Shown here: piece by piece, positions 8,291-16,645 of the stretch
Position numbering within the stretch: the stretch's first letter is position 1
Layout: each line of letters begins with the position of its first letter
Origin: CAZASK01 sp964487845
GTDB taxonomy: Bacteria; Chlamydiota; Chlamydiia; Chlamydiales; FEN-1388
Direction: 5' to 3'
NCBI GenBank assembly: GCA_964487845.1
Contig: CAZASK010000033.1
Span: 1-17,092, forward strand
DNA length: 17,092 nucleotides
Made by a program: the position numbers and the translations under genes
Notes under the pieces: model-generated
Databases searched by the model: none
What the model saw: the letters and a program-made list of their open reading frames with translations, nothing else
Told to the model about the DNA's origin: nothing

Positions 8291-9186
8291 CGCATTAACT
8301 CTCGTTTTCGTTTGTGAAAAAAAGCCAAAATAGCTTTTTCATAAGACTCCTTGGTCGTCACCTGAATACAATGCGCTCTCGTAGAGGTAATCGCTTGTAT
8401 ACAGCGCTCTTTTTCTTTTGCATACCGCTCAGCCTCTTGCAGCACCCGCTCTTTGTTATAGTCAACATACATCTCTTGTCCTGTTTCTATATCACGGGCT
8501 CGGATAAGTCCAATAGGTGGCATCTTTACCTCAGCAGGATCTTCTACGCGTATAGCCACGAGGTCATCTTTCTTTGACGCTATGGCAAATGCTTTTTCCC
8601 ACCCATGCGATAAAAAGTCTGACAATAAAAAGAGAATCGAGCGTTTCTTCTCAACTCCATGCAAAAACTCAAGCGCTCTTGCAATATCTGTGCCCACACC
8701 TTCAGCTGAAAACGAAAGCAGCTCTCGTATTACTCGAGACACATGGCGCTCTCCTCGTTTTGCAGGAATATATTTCTCGATACGGTCAGAGAAAAGTAAG
8801 AGGGCTACTTTATCATGATTGTATAAGGCAGCATATGCCAACAGGGCGCCGATTTCAGCAACCATTTCTCGCTTTGTAGAGAGAGTACTGCCAAAGTCAA
8901 GCGATGCAGAAACATCAACCATGAAGGTAATCGTCAAATCGCGCTCTTCACGAAAGGTCTTTACATAGGGCTTTCCCATACGTGCTGTTTTTGCCCAGCT
9001 GATCGAGCGGATGTCATCGCCTGCTACATATTCTCGAATATCGTCTACCTCGATTCCCTTTCCTCTAAATGCAGAGCGGTAAGCTCCATAAAAAAGATCC
9101 AGAACACGCTGCTTTGCCAATATCTGAATACGTTTGATGTGAGCTACCCGTTGCTTGTCTGATTGCTTATCTGAATTTGCCATCAT
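8287..9186 (-). CDS. DUF58 / VWA-like domain protein
   Basis: This 299-residue cytosolic protein has the DUF58 hallmark REYVAGDDIRSISW (51-64). A von Willebrand A-like domain follows, beginning at DVSASLDFGS (91-100, MIDAS-like DxSxS) and including a later Asp-bearing strand, ILFLLSDF. DUF58 proteins are the usual partners of MoxR ATPases and may bind metal-dependent ligands through the VWA fold. The ATG at 9186 overlaps the moxR stop as ATGA and has GAGG 5 nt upstream. Length is normal for the short DUF58 form without membrane segments. Cellular role in this lineage is unknown. Confidence 0.92.
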   Translation of the reverse strand: MMANSDKQSDKQRVAHIKRIQILAKQRVLDLFYGAYRSAFRGKGIEVDDIREYVAGDDIRSISWAKTARMGKPYVKTFREERDLTITFMVDVSASLDFGSTLSTKREMVAEIGALLAYAALYNHDKVALLLFSDRIEKYIPAKRGERHVSRVIRELLSFSAEGVGTDIARALEFLHGVEKKRSILFLLSDFLSHGWEKAFAIASKKDDLVAIRVEDPAEVKMPPIGLIRARDIETGQEMYVDYNKERVLQEAERYAKEKERCIQAITSTRAHCIQVTTKESYEKAILAFFHKRKRELMR

Positions 9187-10145
9187 GGAACCTCTACCAT
9201 ATCAAATATTTTTGCGATGATAGAGTCCGCAGACCTCTCTTGTGCTTCTGCCTCATAGGAGAGGACGAGTCGATGACGCAGCACATCACATCCCACCTCT
9301 TTTACATCATAGGGCGTGACATAGGATCTCTTATTCAAAAAGGCATGCGCCTTTGAAGCAACAGCAAGACCTATAGAAGCTCTTGGAGAGGCGCCATATT
9401 CAATCATCCCTGCAATATCTGCATTTTGAGTACACCTCGTTGCCGCTACGAGATCTACAATGTAGCGAATAATCTTTTCATCGATGTAGATCTCTTTTAC
9501 TAACGATCGCATAGAGGCAAGCTCTTCTAGAGTAATCACCGGATTTGGTGTCCGGCCTGCAGTAGCAGCACATATTCTCTGAACAACTTCCCTTTCCTCC
9601 TCTTTACTTGGATAACCCATGAGCACCTTCATCAGAAATCGATCTGTTTGCGCTTCAGGGAGAGGATAGGTGCCCTCATGCTCGATTGGATTTTGAGTAG
9701 CGAGGACAAAAAAGGGATCCATAGTCCTCATCGTCTCTCCTGCGATGGTGACTTGCCGCTCTTGCATCACCTCAAGAAGTGCTGACTGTACCTTAGGAGG
9801 TGCTCTGTTTATTTCATCGGCTAATAAGACGTTGGTAAAAACAGGTCCCTTTTCTACAGTAAAAACTTCCTCTTTTGCGCGATACATAGAAATTCCTGTA
9901 AGATCAGATGGCAAAAGATCAGGCGTAAACTGAATGCGCTTATAGTCGAGCTGCAGACATTTCGACAAGGTCGTTACAGCGAGCGTTTTCGCAATACCAG
10001 GCACTCCTTCAATAAGCAGATGTCCATCTGAAAGAAGGGCTATCAATAAGCGGTCTATAAATTTTTTTTGCCCTACGATGACACTTGCCATCTCTTTACG
10101 CAAAAGCTCAATCTTATCATGAGCAAGCTCTCTATCAGCATCCAC
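9183..10145 (-). CDS. moxR: MoxR-family AAA+ ATPase
   Basis: This protein of about 320 residues has Walker A GVPGIAKT (47-54), Walker B VLLADE (106-111), sensor-type ATQNP and the family signature LPEAQTDRF, typical of MoxR ATPases. These act as chaperone-like motors with DUF58/VWA proteins. The frame is open to 10193. The TTG at 10193 and ATG at 10181 fall on or before the -10 box of the likely promoter (10180-10207), so they should not be in the message. The GTG at 10145 has a perfect AAGGAGG 4 nt upstream and gives the usual family length; the ATG at 10160 is the alternative. It is the first gene of a four-gene operon in which all junctions overlap by 4 nt. Confidence 0.93.
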   Translation of the reverse strand: MDADRELAHDKIELLRKEMASVIVGQKKFIDRLLIALLSDGHLLIEGVPGIAKTLAVTTLSKCLQLDYKRIQFTPDLLPSDLTGISMYRAKEEVFTVEKGPVFTNVLLADEINRAPPKVQSALLEVMQERQVTIAGETMRTMDPFFVLATQNPIEHEGTYPLPEAQTDRFLMKVLMGYPSKEEEREVVQRICAATAGRTPNPVITLEELASMRSLVKEIYIDEKIIRYIVDLVAATRCTQNADIAGMIEYGASPRASIGLAVASKAHAFLNKRSYVTPYDVKEVGCDVLRHRLVLSYEAEAQERSADSIIAKIFDMVEVP

Positions 10146-10179
10146 ATAACCTCCTTGCATGATATATAGAGATACCCCC

Positions 10180-10207
10180 ATTATGTCTTTCAAACGCGTC
10201 TCGTCAA
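10180..10207 (-). promoter_or_regulatory. Sigma70-type promoter for the moxR operon
   Basis: On the minus strand TTGACG (10202-10207) and CATAAT (10180-10185) are separated by 16 bp, near consensus. Transcription would start around 10173, leaving a leader of about 28 nt to the GTG at 10145. The divergent hemB promoter could use TTGCAT (10155-10160) and CATTAT (10179-10184) with an 18-bp spacer. Its -10 box would then overlap this one. Confidence 0.6.
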
Positions 10208-10228
10208 GTAATTGTTAGGAGAAAAGTG

Positions 10229-11287
10229 ATGAATATGTTCGGCTCGCTGATTGAAAACATGATGAAACAGGCTCTCCATACACAAACTTCGGAGGGGGCG
10301 ATAGAAATGCCGATCAGGCCAAGAAGAAATCGCAGTAGTCCCGCTATGCGCGCTCTTATACAAGAGACAAGGCTTGATCCCGCGCACTTTATTTCACCTC
10401 TTTTCGTCCAAGAGGGAAGTAATATCAAAAGTGAAATTAAAAGTTTACCTGATGTCTTCCGCTTTAGTATAGATACACTTAACTATGAGATCGACGCTCT
10501 CTTAGCAGCAGGCATTCATACAGTCAACCTCTTTTGCTACACCCAGCAATGTGACAAAGATCCGAAAGGATCCAAAGCTGTAGAAAAGGATAATCTTCTG
10601 CAAAGAGCAATACGTGCTTTGAAAACGAAATATCCAGAACTCATCGTCATGGCGGACATCGCGCTCGATCCCTTTACTGACCATGGCCATGATGGAATTA
10701 TCAACGAGCAAGGCCATGTACTCAACGATCCAAGTGTTGCAGTCCTTTCAGAGATGGCGCTTCTGGCTGCTGAAGCAGGGGCAGACTTTGTCTCTCCGAG
10801 CGATATGATGGATGGACGCGTAGCGCATATCAGACGCTCTCTTGATGCCAATGGATTGAGCCATGTTGGGATTATGGCGTATTCAGCCAAATATGCCTCT
10901 AGCTTCTATGGCCCTTTCCGCGATGCTCTTGACTCAGCGCCAGCACATGGTGATAAAAAAAGCTATCAACTGTCTTGTGCCAACTCAAGAGAAGCCATTC
11001 GCGAATGTCTCCTCGACGCCGAAGAGGGGGCGGATCTACTCTTAATCAAACCGGCCCTTTCTAATCTAGACATTATTACAAAAGTAAGAGCTCATACACA
11101 GCTTCCTATTGGCGCATATCAGGTAAGCGGAGAATATGCCGTCTTGAAGGCAGCTCACGAGAGAGGATGGATTCACTTTGACACAGCTCTTATAGAAACA
11201 CTTCTTTCTATCAAACGCGCAGGCGCTGATTTCATCATCACCTACGCCGCAAAACAGGCCTCAGCATTCATCAAAAGTGGCCTGTAA
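10229..11287 (+). CDS. hemB: Delta-aminolevulinic acid dehydratase (porphobilinogen synthase)
   Basis: It condenses two 5-aminolevulinate molecules to porphobilinogen in tetrapyrrole (heme) synthesis, in the cytosol. The two active-site lysines are visible in SAKYASSFYGP (K221) and LLIKPAL (K274), and YQVSGEY closes the active site. The metal-binding stretch is MADIALDPFTDHGHDG (141-156), with Asp and Ala in place of the cysteines of the zinc-dependent type, so a magnesium-type enzyme is expected. Length of 352 residues is normal, with a slightly long N-terminal arm used in oligomer assembly. The ATG at 10229 is chosen over the GTG at 10226 because AGGAG lies 7 nt from the ATG and only 4 nt from the GTG. 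It is the only long plus-strand gene. It is divergent from moxR and ends 8 bp from the convergent hydantoinase gene. Confidence 0.96.
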   Translation: MNMFGSLIENMMKQALHTQTSEGAIEMPIRPRRNRSSPAMRALIQETRLDPAHFISPLFVQEGSNIKSEIKSLPDVFRFSIDTLNYEIDALLAAGIHTVNLFCYTQQCDKDPKGSKAVEKDNLLQRAIRALKTKYPELIVMADIALDPFTDHGHDGIINEQGHVLNDPSVAVLSEMALLAAEAGADFVSPSDMMDGRVAHIRRSLDANGLSHVGIMAYSAKYASSFYGPFRDALDSAPAHGDKKSYQLSCANSREAIRECLLDAEEGADLLLIKPALSNLDIITKVRAHTQLPIGAYQVSGEYAVLKAAHERGWIHFDTALIETLLSIKRAGADFIITYAAKQASAFIKSGL

Positions 11288-11295
11288 ACAATTAT

Positions 11296-12819
11296 TTATG
11301 CAAACACTCCCCTCCCTGTTACAATAATTCGCGCGAGCGCCTCTCGAGAATAAGCATAGGGAGAAATCTCCACGTGTGCTATTTCAACAGTCGACGGCTG
11401 AGCTCCTTTTTCAATTACCCCATCGAGAGCTTGCTTTTTTATGCTCTCCAAGACCTCTTGTCTATTGAGTAGACTCATCGTTACATCTACTGTATGAGAG
11501 ATCGTTGCAAGAGCAGCTCCATAGGCATTTGCAAATCCAGCGTCATGGACAAGCTGCATTCCCTTCTGCATACCAATAGGGGCTCCTCCTCCACAAAGAA
11601 GAATTGGCAGATCTTTTTCTTTTCCTTTCATCATGAGAGCCGCCTTCAAAATCATCATCTCAATATCTTGCATGATTTTCGTAGCAACGGACTCTGGAAG
11701 ATCTACTGCATGAGGACAGCTACCCAGAATGGAGAGCTTTCCACACTTGAGTGCAATATCAGTTACAGTGAGTGTAGAACCTCCAAATGAAATCGCCTCT
11801 TGTGCAAGTCTTGCGCCAACACTGTCTGGACCAATGGTATAGCTATCCTCTGTTATCCTTACAATAGTTCCTCCTCCAAGTGGAAGCGATATCGCATCAG
11901 GCATAGGAAATTGCAAAGAAATGCCGCCTATCGATGCCTCATGACATGATCGCTTGGCTGCTCCATCTACAACAAGTCCAATATCTGTCGACGTCCCTCC
12001 GATGTCGATGACAATAGCCTGTGACATCTTGGCAAGTGAGGCTGCTCCAGAAAATGAGTTTGTCAGCCCCGCTGCCACGGTGAAAATGGGATTTTTCATG
12101 GCCTCTTTCATAGACATGACACTCCCATCATTTTTCACCATATAAAAAGGAGCTACAATATCAAGCTCCTGCATCGCATTTTCGAGACGAGAAAAACCCC
12201 TTTTCATCGCTTTTTTAAGGGCTGCATTGAAGATAGTAGCTGTCTCTCTTTGTAAAAAGCCAATCCCTCCAATCTTGGATGAAGATGAGAAAAACAGGTC
12301 AGGAAATGTTTTTTCTATGTACTCCGCTATATATTTTTCTTCACCATCTTGAAGTGAGGCATAGACGCCAACAAGAGCAATCGCCTGAGCACCTTGTTGC
12401 AGAAGCCCCTCTACCGCCTCTATAGCCTGCTTTTCACAAAATGAGGTCAGCGAAGTAGCATCGCAGCGGAATCCGCCATCAATGGTAATCGTTTGGGCCA
12501 CTATTTTTTCTTGAAGGTGTTTTGGCCATCCATATCCAGATGGGACAGCAGGTCTCTGCCCCGCAATACGAATGATGCCCACTTTTTCAAGCTCTTTTGC
12601 CTCCAAAATGGCATTCGTCGCAAATGTCGTTCCAAGACATATTCGAAGAATATCAGATGGAGATATCCCTACCGCTACAGCAACTACTGCATTTTTTACA
12701 GCGTCTTCGAGATTCTTTGTTGTGGATAGTTTTTCTTTTTTATAAATATTTCCATCTACGCCTACCAATACACAATCTGTATTCGTGCCGCCAATATCGA
12801 TTCCTATTACATATTTCAT
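11296..12819 (-). CDS. Hydantoinase/oxoprolinase HyuA-type subunit (short form)
   Basis: The protein has actin-fold ATP-binding motifs at GIDIGGTNTD (6-15) and IDIGGTSTDIGL (271-282), with FATNAILEAK (66-75), LPLGGGTIV (312-320) and a phosphate-binding LLCGGGAP (407-414). This matches hydantoinase/5-oxoprolinase A subunits, which open cyclic amides with ATP hydrolysis. At 507 residues it is shorter than the roughly 700-residue HyuA and matches the short forms found beside DUF917 genes. The start codon overlaps the DUF917 stop as ATGA. No HyuB partner is present, so DUF917 may serve as its partner. The substrate cannot be told from the sequence. Confidence 0.9.
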   Translation of the reverse strand: MKYVIGIDIGGTNTDCVLVGVDGNIYKKEKLSTTKNLEDAVKNAVVAVAVGISPSDILRICLGTTFATNAILEAKELEKVGIIRIAGQRPAVPSGYGWPKHLQEKIVAQTITIDGGFRCDATSLTSFCEKQAIEAVEGLLQQGAQAIALVGVYASLQDGEEKYIAEYIEKTFPDLFFSSSSKIGGIGFLQRETATIFNAALKKAMKRGFSRLENAMQELDIVAPFYMVKNDGSVMSMKEAMKNPIFTVAAGLTNSFSGAASLAKMSQAIVIDIGGTSTDIGLVVDGAAKRSCHEASIGGISLQFPMPDAISLPLGGGTIVRITEDSYTIGPDSVGARLAQEAISFGGSTLTVTDIALKCGKLSILGSCPHAVDLPESVATKIMQDIEMMILKAALMMKGKEKDLPILLCGGGAPIGMQKGMQLVHDAGFANAYGAALATISHTVDVTMSLLNRQEVLESIKKQALDGVIEKGAQPSTVEIAHVEISPYAYSREALARIIVTGRGVFA

Positions 12820-13835
12820 ACATCATACCCAAATGCTTTTGGTCCTACTAAATCAAGCCCCGCCTCTGTCTTCCATAGAGCAGGCGATGGAAGTGTGGCC
12901 ACTTCCACATACATTCCATATCGAAGCTTTTCGATACAGAGCGGTGTAAAATGCTCCTCCTCAAACAGGCATATGATATCTGGAGTAGAGCAGAGAGTCC
13001 CTGAGACACTACGCACAAAAAGATACTCATTTTGAAAAAGTACTTCTATAGATCCCAAAGCCCCTTCTATCGTGATCTTGCCTTCCAAAAAGCCTCTTTC
13101 ATTGCGTGACTCGATATCTGTAATCATCCCTGTATAACAAAATTTCAAGCCATGCTCTGATGAGAGCCGCTCTTTTGCTTTTTCTTGAACGAGTTGTCCT
13201 AGCACCTTCGCCTGAGATACTGTTTTCGTAATGAGTGCCTGCTTTGCCTGTTTTGCTGTCATGATATATAAACTGACAGCGGCACTTGAACCCATCTTCA
13301 CACATTCAGCGCGCCCTTTTTTTTCCATCTCGTGTGCATCTTGAGCATGCAGCACATGCACATTGCCTAGACTGTCAGCAATAAAACAGGGGCTACAAGA
13401 AATCTGGAATAAAGAGCAAGAGCTCATGTGAAGCTCTGGAAAGGCTCTACCCAAAGTGTCTCCGTCAATTACTGGTATACTTTTTCGACTTGCTACCGCA
13501 ATCGGCACAAGCCCATTTGAACCGCCGATCTCAGTCGCTACCACAGCTACAACTGGTTTTCGAAAATAGGACTCAATTTTTTCAAAAATGAGATCAAATT
13601 CTTCTCCATTGGTGAGCATCTCACAAGACACCTGAGGGGCTCCCATAAAACCTACAGGCACAATGAGTGCATCATCATCAAGCTCGTCTATCTGGATAAG
13701 ACACGCCGGACCATACAACTCAGTATAATACTGTGTAAGCAGAAGATCCTGTGCTGGATCTCCGCCTCCTCCTGAGCCTAAAAGAGTCGTTCCTATAGCG
13801 ATACAGCTCGCATCTTCTTTTGTTATGAATTGCAT
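12816..13835 (-). CDS. DUF917 family protein
   Basis: This 339-residue protein shows the DUF917 pattern: GTTLLGSGGGGDP (15-27), TEIGGSNGLVPIAVAS (101-116) and PVIDGDTLGRAFPEL (121-135). DUF917 proteins commonly sit beside HyuA-like genes; characterised relatives are described as acting on thiohydantoin-type compounds. The frame extends to 13928, but the ATG at 13835 is preceded by GAGGA and overlaps the permease stop by only 13 nt, so the longer form, with its cysteine-rich N-terminus, is a shadow of the permease. It is the third gene of a coupled operon. A role in cyclic-amide breakdown together with HyuA is an inference from context. Confidence 0.88.
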   Translation of the reverse strand: MQFITKEDASCIAIGTTLLGSGGGGDPAQDLLLTQYYTELYGPACLIQIDELDDDALIVPVGFMGAPQVSCEMLTNGEEFDLIFEKIESYFRKPVVAVVATEIGGSNGLVPIAVASRKSIPVIDGDTLGRAFPELHMSSCSLFQISCSPCFIADSLGNVHVLHAQDAHEMEKKGRAECVKMGSSAAVSLYIMTAKQAKQALITKTVSQAKVLGQLVQEKAKERLSSEHGLKFCYTGMITDIESRNERGFLEGKITIEGALGSIEVLFQNEYLFVRSVSGTLCSTPDIICLFEEEHFTPLCIEKLRYGMYVEVATLPSPALWKTEAGLDLVGPKAFGYDV

Positions 13836-15001
13836 ACAGCTATTTTCCTCATATTTACACCTACTGCCACAATCGATGAGATGATAAGCGCATCTACAAT
13901 CGCAATAGCAGTAAGAAAGCCTCCACATGCCAGCCCATAAAAGCCGCCTCCTATTCCTAATACGAAAGCGAGCATATTTCCCTTCCTATTCTTATCTCCT
14001 TGCATAATAAATGCTGACAAGATCACTCCTCCCATGCTCGATATGGTAATACCCATCACATCCAAAAAGAGACTCAAGTGGCCGATGATATTGCACGCTG
14101 ACAAAACCGCGGCAACAGCTCCTAAAAAGAGGATTGCTTTTTTATCACTCAGCTTCGGCAAGAGCGATTGGATACTCATGGAGGCTGAGTACAAATTAGT
14201 ATTGTTTGTAGTCCAGCCGGCAAGCATAATAAAGGCCAAAATCCACCCTTTCCATACACTCCCATCAAAGCAATACAAGGCTTCCATAAATGAGCCTGCC
14301 TGTGTGCTCGCACTCAAAAATGCGCCCATCATCTCCACCAATGGGATGCCTATTAAAAAAGTAGTGACGCATGCCTTTATCGCTTCTTTCGAATTCGCAG
14401 CATGCCGAAAAAAGGTAGGCATATCGACCACCGCCCCTATCGACACGGCTAAAACTAAAGACAATCCAGAAAGATGAGATACTGGCATGTACTCTACGCT
14501 TTTTGTTCCTCTAAAAAGAGCAATGCACATGGTGATAATCATAAGTGGCACAGCAACCTGCGACAGCATTTCAATACTACGAATACCCGACAATGCGCAT
14601 ATCACGATAAGAGCTGCTATGAAAAATGAAACAACAGCTTCTCCATAGCCACTCTTTGCAACCGACTCTGGCAGCATATGGATGACATCTTGCGCCATCA
14701 GTTGGGCTTGAATGGCAAACCACAAACACATTGAGAGTGCCATCACGCAGGCAAAAATAGCTTTTGCACGCCTGCCAAAGTAGAGTTCTGCATGCGCTGC
14801 TGTCACCTTATCACTTGCCGTACTCATCTTTGCATAGACAAGAGAAAGAGAAAAAAGAAGCACATTTCCAATAAGAATCGCAATAAGGGCTGATAACAGC
14901 CCATACTGCCTCGCGAGCTCAAAACCAATCAAGAGAACGGGAAGACATATCGCTCCACCCACTTGTATGGCTGATAATGAAATCCAATTTTGCGTCTTCA
15001 T
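13823..15001 (-). CDS. NCS1-family permease, CodB-like
   Basis: This 392-residue polytopic membrane protein has about 12 hydrophobic segments. It carries the CodB/NCS1 signature WTTNNTNLYSASMSI (263-277) and a substrate-site-like VVDMPTFFRHA (191-201). NCS1 permeases import nucleobases, hydantoins, allantoin or related ring compounds by cation symport. The ATG at 15001 overlaps the stop of the upstream unknown gene as ATGA. The neighbouring HyuA and DUF917 genes suggest that the cargo is a hydantoin- or cyclic-amide-like compound rather than cytosine. No cytosine deaminase is present in the window, which supports this. Confidence 0.88.
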   Translation of the reverse strand: MKTQNWISLSAIQVGGAICLPVLLIGFELARQYGLLSALIAILIGNVLLFSLSLVYAKMSTASDKVTAAHAELYFGRRAKAIFACVMALSMCLWFAIQAQLMAQDVIHMLPESVAKSGYGEAVVSFFIAALIVICALSGIRSIEMLSQVAVPLMIITMCIALFRGTKSVEYMPVSHLSGLSLVLAVSIGAVVDMPTFFRHAANSKEAIKACVTTFLIGIPLVEMMGAFLSASTQAGSFMEALYCFDGSVWKGWILAFIMLAGWTTNNTNLYSASMSIQSLLPKLSDKKAILFLGAVAAVLSACNIIGHLSLFLDVMGITISSMGGVILSAFIMQGDKNRKGNMLAFVLGIGGGFYGLACGGFLTAIAIVDALIISSIVAVGVNMRKIAVCNS

Positions 15002-16341
15002 TTTTTCGTCGCCTCCTGATACTGGCTTCCTATCGTTTCACAAAAAATGTGGTTCACGCAAAAAAGCGTCTGATTTTCATAGCAGCACCCTTCTTTTTTT
15101 GCCCTTTCTTGAAGAAAAAGAAGCCGCTTCATCTCCTCTGGATTTTTTTTCAAAAGGGGCACGCTATCCAACATCTGGTTTCCAATATATTGTGGGTGCA
15201 TAGCACCCTCCATTTCAAGGATATCTAGAAACGGCGTTTGCAACAGACGCTTCTCGTACATTTCTTGTGGCTCATTTTTCACTTGAGACCCAGTTCTCTG
15301 TCCCGCAATAATCAGCGCTGGCAGTTTTTTCAACTTTTCATCCACCTCTTTCAATGGATAGATTTTTTTCTGATCGATCAGCATATAGGTATCGAAGCAA
15401 TCACTAAACACCTCAGGCATATGCTGAGACATCTTCGATTTTATTATAATCGGGATATTCAAATGTATCGCTGCATCATATACCGCACGAATGGTGTAGT
15501 AACAGGGCAGCATGACTCTCGGCAGAGAAAACTTTTTCTCCACAATCTTGCTCAGCTGCATATTTTCCTCTCCTAACATCTCTTGGACAAGAGAAGATGA
15601 GCATTTTTGTGCAAGTCGCTGTATAGACAAACAGCTCATCTTGGATAGAGCATTTTTTGCAATTTCTACAATATTGCAAGTAACTTTCTGGATTGCCTTT
15701 TTTTCGAGAGATTGTAATTTGTTAAAATCAGTCTCTTCTTTTCCAGAAGGCACCATTTCGTTACATGATGTGCAGATCTGCTTTGAGCTTTTCTGTAGCT
15801 TTGTCTGCGTTAACATATATGAAAACACAAGCGGCAATAGCTCTTCTGGAATCTGCATATTTCCATCTTCTTGAAGTGCTTCTTGCAATACTTGCTGCAG
15901 TGTTTGCTCCCGGTACTTCAACTGCGTTCGGCTGACGTTTTCTACTTCTTCAAACTTTTTTACTAGCGCATTTTCTATGACTGTTATTTTCCGCTGCACT
16001 TCTTCGAATTTTTTCGGCAAGGGCGAGCCTTCTCGAAAGTACTCTGTTGCAATGATTGCAACCATAATAGCCCGAAGCTGGCACTGACATTCAGATACCA
16101 AGGCATCAAATTGCATCAACTTCCCCTGCTTGAGCGCATCAATCGTGCGTCCTACAATCTTGCAGACAAGCCTTCCTGACATACACCCTTCTTTCTTGGA
16201 TTTATATGTAGTAATTTTCGTATCTAAGCTGTTTGCAAGCACTGCTGGGAATAAGGCTACTGTCTTCTCTCCCATTTCAAGTTGCGACATCGCAAGCTCT
16301 ATCTCACTTATGTCGCACTCTCTCATTCCTTCATATTTCAT
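14998..16341 (-). CDS. Unrecognised protein heading the permease operon
   Basis: I do not recognise this 447-residue protein. It is soluble, without a signal peptide or membrane segment. A charged helical region with coiled-coil character (about 105-160) is followed by a CxxC (C190, C193), and about fifteen cysteines are spread along the chain. A mixed alpha/beta stretch around 270-300 (LPCYYTIRAVYDAAIHLNIP) could be a small folded core. The ATG at 16341 has GGAGAG 7 nt upstream; the in-frame ATG at 16356 lacks a site and is rejected. The stop overlaps the permease start as ATGA, so the gene is co-translated with a transport and hydrolysis cassette. It could equally be a lineage-specific effector-like protein that happens to head the operon. 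Confidence 0.8.
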   Translation of the reverse strand: MKYEGMRECDISEIELAMSQLEMGEKTVALFPAVLANSLDTKITTYKSKKEGCMSGRLVCKIVGRTIDALKQGKLMQFDALVSECQCQLRAIMVAIIATEYFREGSPLPKKFEEVQRKITVIENALVKKFEEVENVSRTQLKYREQTLQQVLQEALQEDGNMQIPEELLPLVFSYMLTQTKLQKSSKQICTSCNEMVPSGKEETDFNKLQSLEKKAIQKVTCNIVEIAKNALSKMSCLSIQRLAQKCSSSLVQEMLGEENMQLSKIVEKKFSLPRVMLPCYYTIRAVYDAAIHLNIPIIIKSKMSQHMPEVFSDCFDTYMLIDQKKIYPLKEVDEKLKKLPALIIAGQRTGSQVKNEPQEMYEKRLLQTPFLDILEMEGAMHPQYIGNQMLDSVPLLKKNPEEMKRLLFLQERAKKEGCCYENQTLFCVNHIFCETIGSQYQEATKK

Positions 16342-16358
16342 GATATATCTCTCCATAG

Positions 16359-16388
16359 AGCGTGCACGAGCACCATCCCGAGCACGCT
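16359..16388. promoter_or_regulatory. Hairpin or operator-like inverted repeat at the operon start
   Basis: AGCGTGC (16359-16365) and GCACGCT (16382-16388) form a 7-bp inverted repeat around a 16-nt loop. It ends about 7 nt before the Shine-Dalgarno sequence of the 447-residue gene and abuts the MITE-like element at 16392. It could act as an operator or as a leader hairpin that limits ribosome access. Confidence 0.35.
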
Positions 16389-16391
16389 AAA

Positions 16392-16537
16392 TAGACCTCT
16401 TGCATAATGAAGGGTTCGTCGATTTTCGGGTTCTTTTGAGCTGCTTTTCGATTCGAATTACAGGGGTCATATCCGTTGATATTACCCCTGTAATTCGAAT
16501 CGAAAATCGACGAACCCTTCATCACGCAAGAGGTCTA
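16392..16537. mobile_element. 146-bp palindromic MITE-like element
   Basis: The ends are TAGACCTCTTGC / GCAAGAGGTCTA, and nearly the whole length is one palindrome with arms of about 58 nt (blocks GAAGGGTTCGTCGATTTTCG and ATTCGAATTACAGGGGT). The left arm carries an extra 22 nt (about 16429-16450), flanked by a TTTTCG duplication, that the right arm lacks. There is no coding capacity. TA at both edges could be the target duplication, as with IS630/Tc1-type transposition, but a remnant of an IS5-like element is also possible. Confidence 0.75.
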
Positions 16538-16570
16538 ATAATTATTTGATAAAATTTAGCTAAAAATTGC

Positions 16571-16583
16571 TGTGCTCAGCACA
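16571..16583. promoter_or_regulatory. 13-bp perfect palindrome
   Basis: TGTGCTCAGCACA is perfectly symmetrical about its central C. It lies in the otherwise empty stretch between the small genes and the MITE-like element. It could be a regulator binding site for the permease operon before the element inserted. Chance is also possible. Confidence 0.25.
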
Positions 16584-16607
16584 TGGCAGAAGGCACAAGC
16601 GTAAAAC

Positions 16608-16645
16608 AAAAAAAGAGGGATAATTAGCGCCAGAAGCGGCGATAA
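16608..16645 (-). terminator. Terminator-like hairpin on the end of small gene A
   Basis: On the minus strand ATTATCGCC pairs with GGCGCTAATTAT around a GCTTCT loop, followed after CCCTC by seven T residues. The stop codon TAA lies in the descending arm. The same structure ends small gene B. Confidence 0.6.

Noticed and set aside
11288..11295. Shared terminator between hemB and the hydantoinase gene
   Set aside because: The convergent gap is only 8 bp and no stem with a T-run could be drawn there.
13836..13928. N-terminal extension of the DUF917 protein (cysteine-rich)
   Set aside because: It is the permease 3' end read in another frame; the ATG at 13835 has GAGGA and begins directly with the family N-terminus.
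14034..14477. Plus-strand frame of 147 codons
   Set aside because: It lies wholly antisense to the CodB-like permease, whose motifs and membrane pattern are clear.
15512..15874. Plus-strand frame of 120 codons
   Set aside because: Antisense to the 447-residue gene, without a ribosome site; low-complexity Ser/Phe/Cys composition typical of a shadow frame.
16331..16525. Minus-strand frame of 64 codons across the MITE-like element
   Set aside because: It comes from the palindrome arms and runs into the start of the 447-residue gene in a different frame.
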